Below are positions 16,459 to 31,044 of a stretch of DNA of 64,000 bases, in pieces. Within the stretch, counting starts at the first letter, position 1. Each line of letters begins with the position of its first letter. A program made the translations under genes and the position numbers. The notes beneath the pieces are model-generated. The model saw only the letters and a list, made by a program, of their open reading frames with translations, was not told where the DNA came from and made no database searches. The stretch is from Rubrivivax sp. (GTDB lineage Bacteria > Pseudomonadota > Gammaproteobacteria > Burkholderiales > Burkholderiaceae_C), in contig JAJTDM010000038.1 in the NCBI GenBank assembly GCA_021300575.1, forward strand, positions 1 to 64,000. Reading direction: 5' to 3'.

Positions 16459-18603
16459 ATGAGCATGAACATGTGGGGCATCAAGCGAGGGGCTGCGGTC
16501 GCGCTGGCGCTGGGCCTGGGGGTCGGGATGCTGGGGTGTGGGGGCGGGGGTGGTGATCCAGGGACGCCAGCTCTGTCTTCCGGGGGCGGTTCTTCTTCTG
16601 CCACTTCAGGTGTCTTGGCCCTCACCGCCAGCAGCACCACGGTTTCTTCCGCCAGCCCCGCCCAGATCACTGCTGTGCTGAAAGACTCCAAGGGCAATCC
16701 GGTGCCAGGTCAGGTGATCACCTTCAAGGTGGTGAGATCGCTGGCGCTTACGGGCGTTTCCACCGCTCTGACCAACGCCAATGGTGAAGCTTCCACGACG
16801 GTGTCGCCGGCCAGTTCCACGAGCGCCGGTGCCGACGAGGTCACTGCCAGCGTCACGTACGCAGGCAAGCTGCTTGAGAACAGGGTGGCTTTCCAGTTCA
16901 ACGCCACCAGCATTGCCCTGTCCTTTGCGGCGTTGTCCGGTGGCTTCACCTTGGCCCCTTACGGCCAAACCTCCCTGGTGCTGAACGCCGCGGGCGCCTC
17001 TGTGGGGGCCCCTGTGAATGTCAACCTGTCCAGTGCTTGTGTGGCCCTCGGTAAGGCCACCGTCTCGCCGGCCTCCGCGACCCTCACTTCCGGCAGCCTG
17101 ACGGTTCAGTACGTCGATAACGGATGCGGGGCCCTGCAGGGATCCGATGCAGTGCAGGTTTCGGTGCCGGGCTCTTCGTCCAGTGCCGTGATCACGATGC
17201 CGCTTGCTGCGCCGGGTGCTTCCAGCCTGGGTTTTGTCCAGGCCTTGCCGGAACTGATCTTTCTTAAGGGATCTGGTCTGGGCGAGAGCTCGCTGGTGAC
17301 CTTCGTCGTGCGAGACTCGGCAGGCAACCCTCTACCGAACCAGGCGGTCAGCCTGAGCCTGCTGACTGGCGCTGGCGGGGTCTTGATGGAGGGGCAGCAG
17401 GTCGGCTCCCCGGCGGTCAGCCGCACTTCCGATGCCCAGGGCCGGGTATCCGTTCGCATCAATTCGGGCACGGTGCCCACGCCCGTCCGTGTGCAGGCCA
17501 ACGTGTCAACGACTTTCGGCGGTACGTCCACCACGGTGTCCACCGTCTCCAGCAACCTGAGCGTGGCGGTGGGCCTGCCTTCGCAGCTGAACTTTTCTCT
17601 CTCCCAGTCCGTGAGCAACATCGAGGGCTACGACCGTGATGGGACGGTCAACACCTACACCATCATCGCGGCAGACCGCAGCGGGAACCCGGTGCCCGCG
17701 GGGACTTCCATCAACTTCACGGCGGAGGGTGGCCAGGTAGAGGCCTCCCGGCAGACCCAACTGTTCAACGGCATCGCCCGTACCAGCGTCAATTTCGTGT
17801 CTGCGCAGCCGCGCCCTGCGGATGGCCGGGTCACGATCACCGCCTATGCCCTGGGTGAGGAGTCTTTCGAGGACCTCAACGGGAACAATACCTTCGACGC
17901 CGGAGAACCCTTCCAAGACCTGGGCAATGTCATCAAGGACCGCCTGTTCAACGCGGCCTATGACGCGAGCGAAGACGAGTTCCTGTCACTCGGCGTCAGT
18001 TCAAGTGCTGCCTGCGTGCCGCCTCCGAATACCCGTCTGGGTCTGGATGCCAGCATTCCTTCGATGCCGAACACCTGTGATGGCGTGTGGAGCGGTGCGG
18101 GCAAAGTCTATGTGCGCCGAGCCGCTGAGACGGTGCTCTCGACCTCCGGCGCCCGGCCCCTTTGGGCCAGCACTGGCGGGGCATCGGGAGATACAGGGCT
18201 GGACGCGGGCTGTGCAGTGCGCACGCTGCAGGTGGGGCCGGCGTCAACGGCGACGGCCAGTTTCGCTGTCGTGGCCGGACAGACCTGGTACGCGGGCCCG
18301 AGCGCTTCCGGCACATTGACTCTGATCGCGGCAGACGCCAACAACCTACGTCTCAACCCGATGGCAGCAGGCACCACGATTACAGCCTCGACAAACACTG
18401 CGGGTCTCACCGTGACCCTGAACGGCGGGACGCCTGTGCCCAGCACCTCTTCAGCCACGCTGGTCAGCCTGAGCTACAGCTTTGGTGGCACCGCCCCCAG
18501 TGCGGGCCTTGTCACGGTCACCTTCACCTCTCCCAGCCTGACGGCCACATCAGTAGCCATTCCACTGGTCAGGGAAAACCGCCCCAGCATCTGTACGCCA
18601 TGA
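16459..18603 (+). CDS. Large Ig-like-domain lipoprotein within the pil-aro operon
   Basis: About 714 residues from ATG 16459, chosen for its upstream GGAAAGAG; a GTG at 16411 overlapping the pilQ stop is the alternative. The signal ends in a lipobox GMLGC (Cys27) and a glycine run. The rest is Ser/Thr/Val-rich with repeated bacterial Ig-like (invasin/Big-type) units, seen as LKDSKGNPVPGQVITF, VRDSAGNPLPNQAVSL and ADRSGNPVPAGTSINF, each about 90-150 residues apart. Near residue 470-485 is the acidic loop DLNGNNTFDAGEPFQD, resembling a calcium-binding EF-hand or dockerin loop. Probably a cell-surface adhesin or pilus-linked protein; function unproven. Its stop overlaps the aroK start. Confidence 0.75.
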   Translation: MSMNMWGIKRGAAVALALGLGVGMLGCGGGGGDPGTPALSSGGGSSSATSGVLALTASSTTVSSASPAQITAVLKDSKGNPVPGQVITFKVVRSLALTGVSTALTNANGEASTTVSPASSTSAGADEVTASVTYAGKLLENRVAFQFNATSIALSFAALSGGFTLAPYGQTSLVLNAAGASVGAPVNVNLSSACVALGKATVSPASATLTSGSLTVQYVDNGCGALQGSDAVQVSVPGSSSSAVITMPLAAPGASSLGFVQALPELIFLKGSGLGESSLVTFVVRDSAGNPLPNQAVSLSLLTGAGGVLMEGQQVGSPAVSRTSDAQGRVSVRINSGTVPTPVRVQANVSTTFGGTSTTVSTVSSNLSVAVGLPSQLNFSLSQSVSNIEGYDRDGTVNTYTIIAADRSGNPVPAGTSINFTAEGGQVEASRQTQLFNGIARTSVNFVSAQPRPADGRVTITAYALGEESFEDLNGNNTFDAGEPFQDLGNVIKDRLFNAAYDASEDEFLSLGVSSSAACVPPPNTRLGLDASIPSMPNTCDGVWSGAGKVYVRRAAETVLSTSGARPLWASTGGASGDTGLDAGCAVRTLQVGPASTATASFAVVAGQTWYAGPSASGTLTLIAADANNLRLNPMAAGTTITASTNTAGLTVTLNGGTPVPSTSSATLVSLSYSFGGTAPSAGLVTVTFTSPSLTATSVAIPLVRENRPSICTP

Positions 18604-19166
18604 ACCTCGCCCTTATCGGCATGCCCGGCTGCGGCAAGTCCACGGTGGGGCGGCATTTGGCGCGGCACCTGGGGCTGCGGTTCGTGGATGCGGACTCCGA
18701 GCTGGAGTCGCGCATCGGCATGCCGATCCGCGCTTTCTTCGAGACGCATGGCGAGGCGGCGTTCCGTGATGAGGAGCAGGCCGTCATCGAGGACCTGTCG
18801 CACGGCCAGGGCCTCTTGATCGCCACGGGCGGCGGGGTGGTTTTGCGGCAGGCCAACCGGGACGCCCTGCATGCGCGGTGCAAGGTGTTCTACATGCGCG
18901 CCACGCCGGAGGAGTTGTACCGCCGCCTGCGGCACGACACCCACCGGCCCCTGCTGCAGGTGGCCGACCCCTTGAAGCGCCTGCGCGAGTTGTACCGGGA
19001 GCGCGATCCGCTGTACCGCCGAACCGCCCACTTCACCGTCGAGACCCCTCGGCCCTCGGTGCAGGGCCTGCAGCACATGATCCTCATGCAGCTGGAACTG
19101 GCTGGCCTCATCGACGCCGGCACGGTGCCCTCGCCGGTGGATCCGCTGGCGCACCCCATGTCTTGA
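18600..19166 (+). CDS. aroK: Shikimate kinase
   Basis: A 188-residue cytoplasmic enzyme that phosphorylates shikimate (fifth step of aromatic amino-acid synthesis). The ATG at 18600 overlaps the preceding stop (ATGA). Walker A is GMPGCGKST at residues 7-15. Substrate residues lie in FVDADSELE and FRDEEQAVI, the TGGGVVL glycine motif follows, and the LID region carries HRPLL. It is directly followed by aroB, as usual. Confidence 0.95.
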   Translation: MNLALIGMPGCGKSTVGRHLARHLGLRFVDADSELESRIGMPIRAFFETHGEAAFRDEEQAVIEDLSHGQGLLIATGGGVVLRQANRDALHARCKVFYMRATPEELYRRLRHDTHRPLLQVADPLKRLRELYRERDPLYRRTAHFTVETPRPSVQGLQHMILMQLELAGLIDAGTVPSPVDPLAHPMS

Positions 19167-19174
19167 GGAACGAG

Positions 19175-20305
19175 ATGACGACCGAGACAGCGCAAACGCT
19201 TCACCCGGGCACGCAGACGGTCACCGTCGACACCGGACGGGAGCGCTACGACATCGTCATCGGGCACGGCCTACTGGCCCTGCCGCAGTGCTGGGCGGGT
19301 CTGCCGCGTGCCGCACAGGCGGTGGTGGTGAGCAACGCGACCATCGCCCCCCTCTGGGCCGCGCGCCTGGTGCAGGCACTGCAGCCCCACTACTGCCAGG
19401 TGACGGTGATCGAGTTGCCCGATGGCGAGGCGCACAAGGACTGGCCGGCGCTGAACGCCATCTTCGACCATCTGCTGACCCACGGGGCGGACCGCAAGAC
19501 GGTGCTCTTCGCGCTTGGCGGCGGCGTGGTGGGCGACATCACCGGCTTTGCCGCAGGCTGCTACATGCGCGGCGTGCCCTTCGTGCAGGTGCCCACCACG
19601 CTGCTGGCGCAGGTGGATTCCTCGGTGGGCGGCAAGACGGCCATCAACCATGCGCTGGGCAAGAACATGATCGGCCTGTTCTACCAGCCGCAGTGCGTGG
19701 TGTGCGATCTGGACACGCTGCAGACGCTGCCGCAGCGCGAGTTCATTGCCGGCCTGGCCGAGGTGATCAAGTACGGACCCATCGCCGATGAGGGGTTCCT
19801 GGGCTGGATCGAGCACCACCTCGATGACCTGCTCGCCCGCGAGCCTGGGGCGCTGGCTCACGCCATCCGGCGTTCCTGCGAGATCAAGGCGCAGGTGGTG
19901 GGGCAGGACGAGAAGGAAGGCGGGCTGCGTGCCATCCTGAACTTCGGCCACACCTTCGGCCATGCCATCGAATCGGGGCTGGGCTACGGCCAGTGGCTGC
20001 ACGGCGAGGCCGTGGGCTGCGGCATGCGCATGGCCACTGATCTGTCGGTGCGCCTGGGCTTGCTGCCGCCGGAGGCCCTGCAACGCATGCACCAGCTGCT
20101 GGTCCGGGCCGGCCTGCCGGTGCGCGCGCCCGACCTGGGCGCCGACTGCTACCTGCAATGGATGGGCCGGGACAAGAAGGCGGAAGCCGGCGAAGTCCGC
20201 TTCGTGGTGCTGCAGGCGATGGGCCGTGCTGCCGTGCAGGGTGCGCCAGACGAGGTGGTGCGGCAGGTGCTGCAGGCGGCGGTTCGGGTGGACGCATTGG
20301 CGTGA
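19175..20305 (+). CDS. aroB: 3-dehydroquinate synthase
   Basis: A 376-residue NAD- and metal-dependent enzyme converting DAHP to 3-dehydroquinate. ATG 19175 lies eight bases after the aroK stop, with GAGGAACGAG as ribosome-binding site. Motifs are [43 protein letters not shown], and [12 protein letters not shown] for metal binding. It completes the operon; a 12-bp palindrome follows at 20318-20329. Confidence 0.95.
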   Translation: MTTETAQTLHPGTQTVTVDTGRERYDIVIGHGLLALPQCWAGLPRAAQAVVVSNATIAPLWAARLVQALQPHYCQVTVIELPDGEAHKDWPALNAIFDHLLTHGADRKTVLFALGGGVVGDITGFAAGCYMRGVPFVQVPTTLLAQVDSSVGGKTAINHALGKNMIGLFYQPQCVVCDLDTLQTLPQREFIAGLAEVIKYGPIADEGFLGWIEHHLDDLLAREPGALAHAIRRSCEIKAQVVGQDEKEGGLRAILNFGHTFGHAIESGLGYGQWLHGEAVGCGMRMATDLSVRLGLLPPEALQRMHQLLVRAGLPVRAPDLGADCYLQWMGRDKKAEAGEVRFVVLQAMGRAAVQGAPDEVVRQVLQAAVRVDALA

Positions 20306-20317
20306 GAGCAGGCGTCG

Positions 20318-20329
20318 CCGGGATCCCGG
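20318..20329. repeat. 12-bp perfect palindrome after aroB
   Basis: CCGGGATCCCGG is a perfect palindrome starting 13 bases after the aroB stop and just before an octamer repeat. It could form a short stem at the end of the operon or be part of a REP element for the neighbouring transposase. No T-run follows, so a terminator role is weakly supported. Confidence 0.4.
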
Positions 20330-20335
20330 GATTCC

Positions 20336-20375
20336 GGGCTTGAGGGCTTAAGGGATCAAGGGCTGCAGGGCAAGG
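20336..20375. repeat. five-unit octamer tandem repeat upstream of the REP transposase gene
   Basis: Five consecutive 8-base units each begin with GGG: GGGCTTGA, GGGCTTAA, GGGATCAA, GGGCTGCA, GGGCAAGG. The array lies between aroB and the transposase gene. Units diverge after the GGG, so it is imperfect, but the period is exact across 40 bases. Confidence 0.5.
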
Positions 20376-20427
20376 CCGTCTGGTCCTTTGCGGCTTCCCA
20401 CAACACTGCATCACGCCGCCTTCGTTC

Positions 20428-21144
20428 ATGGCCCGCTTGCCCCGTATCGCCCTGCCCGGCCATGCGCACCATGTGGTGCAGCGGGGCCACAACCGCCAGC
20501 TCATCGTGCTGGACGATACGGACCGCCAGCATTGGCGGCAGGTGCTGGCTGATGCGGCAGTGATGCACCGGGTGGACGTGCACGCCTGGCTGCTGCTGGA
20601 CGACCACTTCCATCTGGTGCTGACGCCTTCCACTGCGGAGGGCCTGGGGCGCATGATGCAGTCGCTGGCGCGTCGGCACGCGGCCGAATTCAACCGGCGG
20701 CACGGCCGAAGTGGCACGCTGTGGGACGGGCGCTTCCGCTCGTCCCTGGTGCAGCCGGGTGCCTGGCTGGCTGATTGCATGCTGTACGTGGAATCACACC
20801 CCAGCCGCACGGGCGCTGCGGGTGCCGCGCAGGAGTGGCCCTGGTCCAGCATGGCCCATCATCTAGGGGCCCGCAGAGACCCGCTGGTGGTGGAACCGGC
20901 CGTCTGGTGGAGCCTGGGCAACACCCCCTTCGAGCGCGAAGCGGTATGGCGCCAACGGCTGGAGGTGGCGTTGGCACCGGAGGTGGTGCACCGCATCACC
21001 CAGGCCACACGGCGCGGCTGGCCCGTGGGCGACGCAGCGTTTCTCCAGAGTCTGGAGCCGGCCACAGGCCGTGCCATGGTGCCCCGGCCCCGGGGCCGCC
21101 CTGTCCGTGCCAGCGTGCCCGGCGCGCATGACGGTTCCGGATGA
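20428..21144 (+). CDS. REP-associated tyrosine transposase (IS200/IS605-like, RAYT)
   Basis: A 238-residue Y1 HUH-type protein. It starts MARLPRIALPGHAHHVVQRG, the usual RAYT opening; the metal-binding histidines are H60 and H62 in DDHFHLVL, and Y120 in MLYVESHP is the likely catalytic tyrosine. FNRRHGRSGTLWDGRFRSS is the conserved loop, and the basic PRPRGRP tail is typical. RAYTs are single-copy, domesticated transposase relatives that act on REP palindromes instead of carrying their own ends. Flanking short repeats and hairpins (20318-20375, 21334-21434) fit such a role. It sits between aroB and gltB. Confidence 0.85.
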   Translation: MARLPRIALPGHAHHVVQRGHNRQLIVLDDTDRQHWRQVLADAAVMHRVDVHAWLLLDDHFHLVLTPSTAEGLGRMMQSLARRHAAEFNRRHGRSGTLWDGRFRSSLVQPGAWLADCMLYVESHPSRTGAAGAAQEWPWSSMAHHLGARRDPLVVEPAVWWSLGNTPFEREAVWRQRLEVALAPEVVHRITQATRRGWPVGDAAFLQSLEPATGRAMVPRPRGRPVRASVPGAHDGSG

Positions 21145-21407
21145 GGGATCCGATGGACGGGTCCGATCGCCAGGCCCGACTTCCGGGTCGGTCTGACGGA
21201 ACGGTCTGACGGCACTGTCAGGCCGGGGACTCGCCTCACCCGCGTGGCTGCGGGCCCGCCCCGCCCTGCAGGCCCTGCTGGCAGGCTGCTTGCTTACGCC
21301 TCAAGGAGCGCATCGACCGCGATGGTCATCAATGTGTCCCTATTTAAGAAACCACCTGCCGGTTGAGTCGATCAGAAACTAACCTGACCCCATTTAATTG
21401 AACTTGA
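21145..21407. other. non-coding spacer between the RAYT gene and gltB
   Basis: I see no credible gene here. The first part repeats short GGTCTGACGG-type strings (around 21190-21215). The second part becomes AT-richer and holds the paired motifs at 21334 and 21385 described separately. The gltB promoter must lie in this stretch or just downstream, but no clear -35/-10 pair stands out. Confidence 0.5.
21334..21403. repeat. paired TGwCCCyATTTAA motifs upstream of gltB
   Basis: TGTCCCTATTTAAGAAAC (21334-21351) and TGACCCCATTTAATTGAAC (21385-21403) are similar AT-containing motifs in direct orientation about 50 bases apart. From memory, TGACCCCATTTAA-like strings recur next to RAYT genes in related genomes, so these may be remnants of a REP-type element rather than gltB promoter parts. 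Confidence 0.45.
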
Positions 21408-21434
21408 GGAGGATGCTGCACCGCAGTATCCTCC
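21408..21434 (+). promoter_or_regulatory. strong hairpin in the gltB leader
   Basis: GGAGGATGCTGC (21408-21419), loop ACC, then GCAGTATCCTCC (21423-21434) form a 12-pair stem with a single G-U pair. It ends 31 bases before the gltB ATG. No U-run follows, so it is not a standard terminator. It may be an RNA control element of gltBD or a palindrome of the adjacent REP system. Confidence 0.6.
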
Positions 21435-21465
21435 CGGTCCCGCCGAGAAAGCCCAGGAGCACGAC

Positions 21466-26271
<4,806 letters not shown>

Positions 26272-26296
26272 ACTGCACCGACAAGGAACTTTCATC

Positions 26297-27772
<1,476 letters not shown>

Positions 27773-27906
27773 GGCCGCAGTAAGTCGGCGCCGGGAATCC
27801 TCACGTCCAGGTAAAGAAACCCGGCTTAGCGCAACCGGGCCGGGCGCGCATGGCAAAATAACCTGAGTCTTGATTCCCAGTCCACGCGTGCGCGTGGCCG
27901 CGCCGC

Positions 27907-28725
27907 TTGAGCACCAATGCCCTGATCGAGGTCGACCGTGTCAGTTTTTCCTATGACACGGGCCGCCAGATCCTCTCCAACCTCTCCTTGACCTTCCGCC
28001 GGGGTCAGGTCACAGCCTTGCTGGGCGGCTCAGGCTGCGGCAAGACCACCTTGCTGCGCCTGATCGGTGGCAGTGCCTCCCCTGATGCGGGTGAGGTGCG
28101 TTTCGACGGGCAACGGGTCGACGCCGCCGACAAGCCCCGCATGTATGCGCTGCGGCGCCGTCTGGGCATGCTGTTCCAGTTCGGCGCGCTGTTCACCGAC
28201 CTGACGGTGTTCGACAACGTGGCCTTTCCGCTGCACGAGCACACCGACCTGCCCGAGGCGCTGATCCGCGACATCGTGCTGATGAAGCTCAACGCCGTGG
28301 GCTTGCGCGGCGCGGCACCGCTGCGCATCTCGGAGGTGTCGGGTGGCATGGCGCGGCGCATCGCCCTGGCACGCGCCATTGCGCTGGACCCGGAACTCAT
28401 CATGTACGACGAGCCCTTCGCCGGGCTGGACCTCATCTCCATGGGCGTGGCGGCCAAGCTCATCCGCACGCTGAACGACGTGACAGGCGCCACCTCGCTG
28501 GTGGTGTCGCACGACGTGCCCGAGTGCATGGCCATCAGCGACCACATCGTGCTGATGGCGGCCGGCGGGCGCATCGTCGCCCAGGGCAGCCCGCAGGAGC
28601 TGATGGACTCCACCGATCCGGAGGTGCGCCAGTTCGTGCGCGGCGAGCCCGACGGCCCGGTCAAGTTCCACTACCCGGCCACGCCCATGGGGCAGGACTT
28701 CGGCGTCGAGGCTGCAGCGCCATGA
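27907..28725 (+). CDS. mlaF: Phospholipid ABC transporter ATP-binding protein MlaF
   Basis: A 272-residue ATPase of the MlaFEDB complex, which moves phospholipids between the inner membrane and periplasmic MlaC to keep the outer membrane asymmetric. Walker A is GGSGCGKTT at residues 40-48, the signature VSGGMARR, Walker B ELIMYDEPFAGLD and the switch SHDVPE. The start is TTG at 27907; the nearby ATG is out of frame, and I see no better in-frame start. It heads mlaFEDACB, with the mlaE start overlapping its stop. Confidence 0.93.
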   Translation: MSTNALIEVDRVSFSYDTGRQILSNLSLTFRRGQVTALLGGSGCGKTTLLRLIGGSASPDAGEVRFDGQRVDAADKPRMYALRRRLGMLFQFGALFTDLTVFDNVAFPLHEHTDLPEALIRDIVLMKLNAVGLRGAAPLRISEVSGGMARRIALARAIALDPELIMYDEPFAGLDLISMGVAAKLIRTLNDVTGATSLVVSHDVPECMAISDHIVLMAAGGRIVAQGSPQELMDSTDPEVRQFVRGEPDGPVKFHYPATPMGQDFGVEAAAP

Positions 28726-29513
28726 CCGCCTGGCTCGACACCGTGGCCATGCTGGGACAGCGCGCGCTCAAGCTGCTGCGCGGTATTGGCCACGCGGCCT
28801 TCTTCACGCTGGACATCCTGCGGGCCATTCCAGCGTCGCTGCGCCGCTTTTCGCTGGTGGTTCGCCAGATCCATGCGGTGGGCAACCTGTCGCTGGTCAT
28901 CATCCTGGCCTCGGGAACGGCCGTGGGCTTCGTGCTGGCGCTGCAGATGTACTACGCCCTGGTGACTTACGGCGCCACGGAATCGCTGGGGTTGATCGTC
29001 AACCTGTCGCTGGTGCGCGAACTGGGCCCGGTGGTGACGGCGCTGCTGTTCGCCGGCCGGGCGGGCACTTCGCTGACGGCCGAGATCGGCCTGATGAAGG
29101 CGGGCGAACAACTCGCGGCCATGGAGATGATGGCGGTGGACCCCAAGAGCCGCATCCTGGCGCCGCGCTTCCTGGCCGGTGTGGTCTCGATGCCCTTGCT
29201 GGCCATCCTGTTCTCGGCCGTGGGCATCCTGGGTGCCTACGTGGTGGCGGTGTTGCTCATCGGCGTGGACGCCGGCAACTTCTGGAGCATCATGCAGTCG
29301 CGCGTGGATGTGTGGCTCGATGTGGGCAACGGCGTTGTCAAGAGTTACATCTTCGGCCTGATCTGCACCCTGGTGGCGCTGTACCAGGGGCATGAGACCG
29401 AGGCCACCCCCGAGGGCGTGGCCTACGCCACCACGCGCACGGTGGTGATCTCGTCGCTGGGGGTGCTGGCGATGGACTTCGTGCTGACCGCACTGATGTT
29501 CTCCACGCCCTGA
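28722..29513 (+). CDS. mlaE: Phospholipid ABC transporter permease MlaE
   Basis: A 263-residue inner-membrane permease (MlaE/DUF140). ATG 28722 overlaps the mlaF stop. Several hydrophobic segments flank the diagnostic loop LVRELGPVVTALLFAGRAG, followed by TAEIGLMKAGEQLAAMEMMAVDP. The C-terminus has YQGHETEATPEGVAYATTRTVV, characteristic of MlaE. It forms the membrane core with MlaF and MlaD. Confidence 0.95.
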   Translation: MTAWLDTVAMLGQRALKLLRGIGHAAFFTLDILRAIPASLRRFSLVVRQIHAVGNLSLVIILASGTAVGFVLALQMYYALVTYGATESLGLIVNLSLVRELGPVVTALLFAGRAGTSLTAEIGLMKAGEQLAAMEMMAVDPKSRILAPRFLAGVVSMPLLAILFSAVGILGAYVVAVLLIGVDAGNFWSIMQSRVDVWLDVGNGVVKSYIFGLICTLVALYQGHETEATPEGVAYATTRTVVISSLGVLAMDFVLTALMFSTP

Positions 29514-29566
29514 CGCCGGATGCCGTTCACCCGCCTGCTCGCACTGCTGCCTGGGAGAGACCAAGA

Positions 29567-30049
29567 ATGAGCAAGAGAAACATCGAGATCCTGGTGGGCT
29601 TCTTCGTCCTGCTGGGCATGGCCGGACTGCTGTTCCTGGCCCTGAAGGCGGCCAACCTGGCCAGCTTCGGCGCCCGCGACGGCTACCAGGTGAGCGCCCG
29701 CTTCGACAACATCGGCGGCCTGAAGCCGCGTTCGCCGGTGCGCAGTGCCGGCGTCACGGTGGGCCGGGTCACGTCCATCGCGCTGGACGCCAAGACCTTC
29801 CAGGGCGTGGTGACCATGGAGATCGACAGCAGCGTGCGCTTCCCCAAGGACTCCTCGGCCAAAATCCTGACCGCCGGGCTGCTGGGCGACCAGTACATCG
29901 GGATCGAGCCCGGCTCCGCCGACGAGGACCTGCCTTCCGGCGCCGTCATTCGGCAGACTCAGTCGGCCGTGGTGCTGGAAAACCTGATCGGCCAGCTGGT
30001 CACCGGCAGGGCCGGCGAAGCGGCAGAACAGGCAGGGCAGAAGAAGTGA
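29567..30049 (+). CDS. mlaD: Phospholipid transport MCE-domain protein MlaD
   Basis: A 160-residue protein with one N-terminal transmembrane helix (IEILVGFFVLLGMAGLLFLA) and a single MCE domain (YQVSARFDNIGGLKPRSPVR, SAGVTVGRVTSI, AKILTAGLLGDQYIGIEPG). It forms a hexameric ring that guides lipids between MlaE and MlaC. It ends in GTGA, overlapping the mlaA start. Confidence 0.95.
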   Translation: MSKRNIEILVGFFVLLGMAGLLFLALKAANLASFGARDGYQVSARFDNIGGLKPRSPVRSAGVTVGRVTSIALDAKTFQGVVTMEIDSSVRFPKDSSAKILTAGLLGDQYIGIEPGSADEDLPSGAVIRQTQSAVVLENLIGQLVTGRAGEAAEQAGQKK

Positions 30050-30975
30050 CGCCACACCGTACCACCGCCCTCAGCCGCACAGCACCGACGCTGCGCGGCG
30101 GGCTGGCCGCAGTGGTGTTGCTGGCAGGAGGTGTGCTGTGGGTGCCCGCGCAAGCGCAAGAGCAAGCGAAAGCGGAGACCCAGGCCATGAACCAGGCCCA
30201 GGTCCCGGCCCAGGCGGGTACCCGCAGCGTGACACCCTCTCTTCCCGTCAAGGCCGACCCCTTGGAGGGTTTGAACCGCGGTGTGTTCGCCTTCAACGAA
30301 GCAGTCGATCGTGCCGTGCTCAAGCCGCTGGCCACCGCTTACCGGGAGGTGTTGCCCAGCCCCGTGCGCACGGGCGTGGACAACGTCTTCGGCAACGTGG
30401 GCGATGCCTGGTCCGCCATGAACCACCTGCTGCAGGGCAAGGTCAAGAGTGCGCTGGAAATGACGGTGCGCGTGACCACCAACACCGTGTTCGGGCTCGG
30501 CGGACTGTTCGATCTGGCCTCCGACGCCGGTCTGGAGCGGCACCCCGAAGATTTCGGCCAGACCCTGGGCAAGTGGGGCTTCGGCCCCGGCCCCTACCTG
30601 GTGCTGCCCTTTTATGGTGCGAGCTCGCTGCGTGACGCCGCGGGCCTTCCGCTGGACCGGCAGGCCAGCCTGCCGGGGATCGTGCACGACGAGACTTACC
30701 GCTGGAGCCTGACCACGCTGGAACTGGTGCACGCGCGCGCGGGCCTGCTGTCCGCCACGAACCTGCTGGAGCAGGTGGCCTTCGACAAGTACAGCTTCGT
30801 GCGCGACAGCTACCTCGCGCGCCGGCGCAGCCTGGTCTTCGATGGCAATCCGCCTGAGGAACCGGAGGAGGACGAGCCGCTGCCCCCACTGCAACCGTCG
30901 CAGACGCCGCAGCCGCAGATTCCCTCTGCTCAGGCGCCGCAATCGCCGTCGACGCCGCAGGCGCCGCCCCCGTGA
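30046..30975 (+). CDS. mlaA: MlaA-type phospholipid-transport protein (VacJ family), without a lipobox cysteine
   Basis: A 309-residue VacJ-family protein; in E. coli MlaA is an outer-membrane lipoprotein that removes misplaced phospholipids with porins. The core is clear: DPLEGLNRGVFAFNEAVDR, PSPVRTGVDNVFGNVGDAWS, GGLFDLASDAGLERHPEDFG and LVLPFYGASSLRD. The signal region reads VVLLAGGVLWVPAQAQ: the position that would be Cys in LAGC is Gly, and no cysteine occurs anywhere in the protein. Processing by signal peptidase I after AQA is therefore predicted. The C-terminus is a Pro/Gln-rich tail. The start is GTG 30046. Confidence 0.9.
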   Translation: MTPHRTTALSRTAPTLRGGLAAVVLLAGGVLWVPAQAQEQAKAETQAMNQAQVPAQAGTRSVTPSLPVKADPLEGLNRGVFAFNEAVDRAVLKPLATAYREVLPSPVRTGVDNVFGNVGDAWSAMNHLLQGKVKSALEMTVRVTTNTVFGLGGLFDLASDAGLERHPEDFGQTLGKWGFGPGPYLVLPFYGASSLRDAAGLPLDRQASLPGIVHDETYRWSLTTLELVHARAGLLSATNLLEQVAFDKYSFVRDSYLARRRSLVFDGNPPEEPEEDEPLPPLQPSQTPQPQIPSAQAPQSPSTPQAPPP

Positions 30976-31010
30976 ACCAAAATCTCGGCCTGTTCGTTGA
31001 AGGCTGACCC

Positions 31011-31027
31011 GGCCTGCACTGCAGGCC
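31011..31027 (+). terminator. intra-operon hairpin between mlaA and mlaC
   Basis: GGCCTGC, loop ACT and GCAGGCC form a perfect 7-pair GC-rich stem, followed by TTGTGTG, 18 bases before the mlaC start. It could be a weak terminator/attenuator or an RNA-stabilising stem that sets the ratio of MlaA to the abundant periplasmic MlaC. Confidence 0.5.
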
Positions 31028-31044
31028 TTGTGTGAAGGATCATC

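Noticed and set aside
27806-27830. possible terminator hairpin after gltD (CCCGG...CCGGG)
   Set aside because: Only five pairs around a 10-base loop and no T-run; too weak to call.
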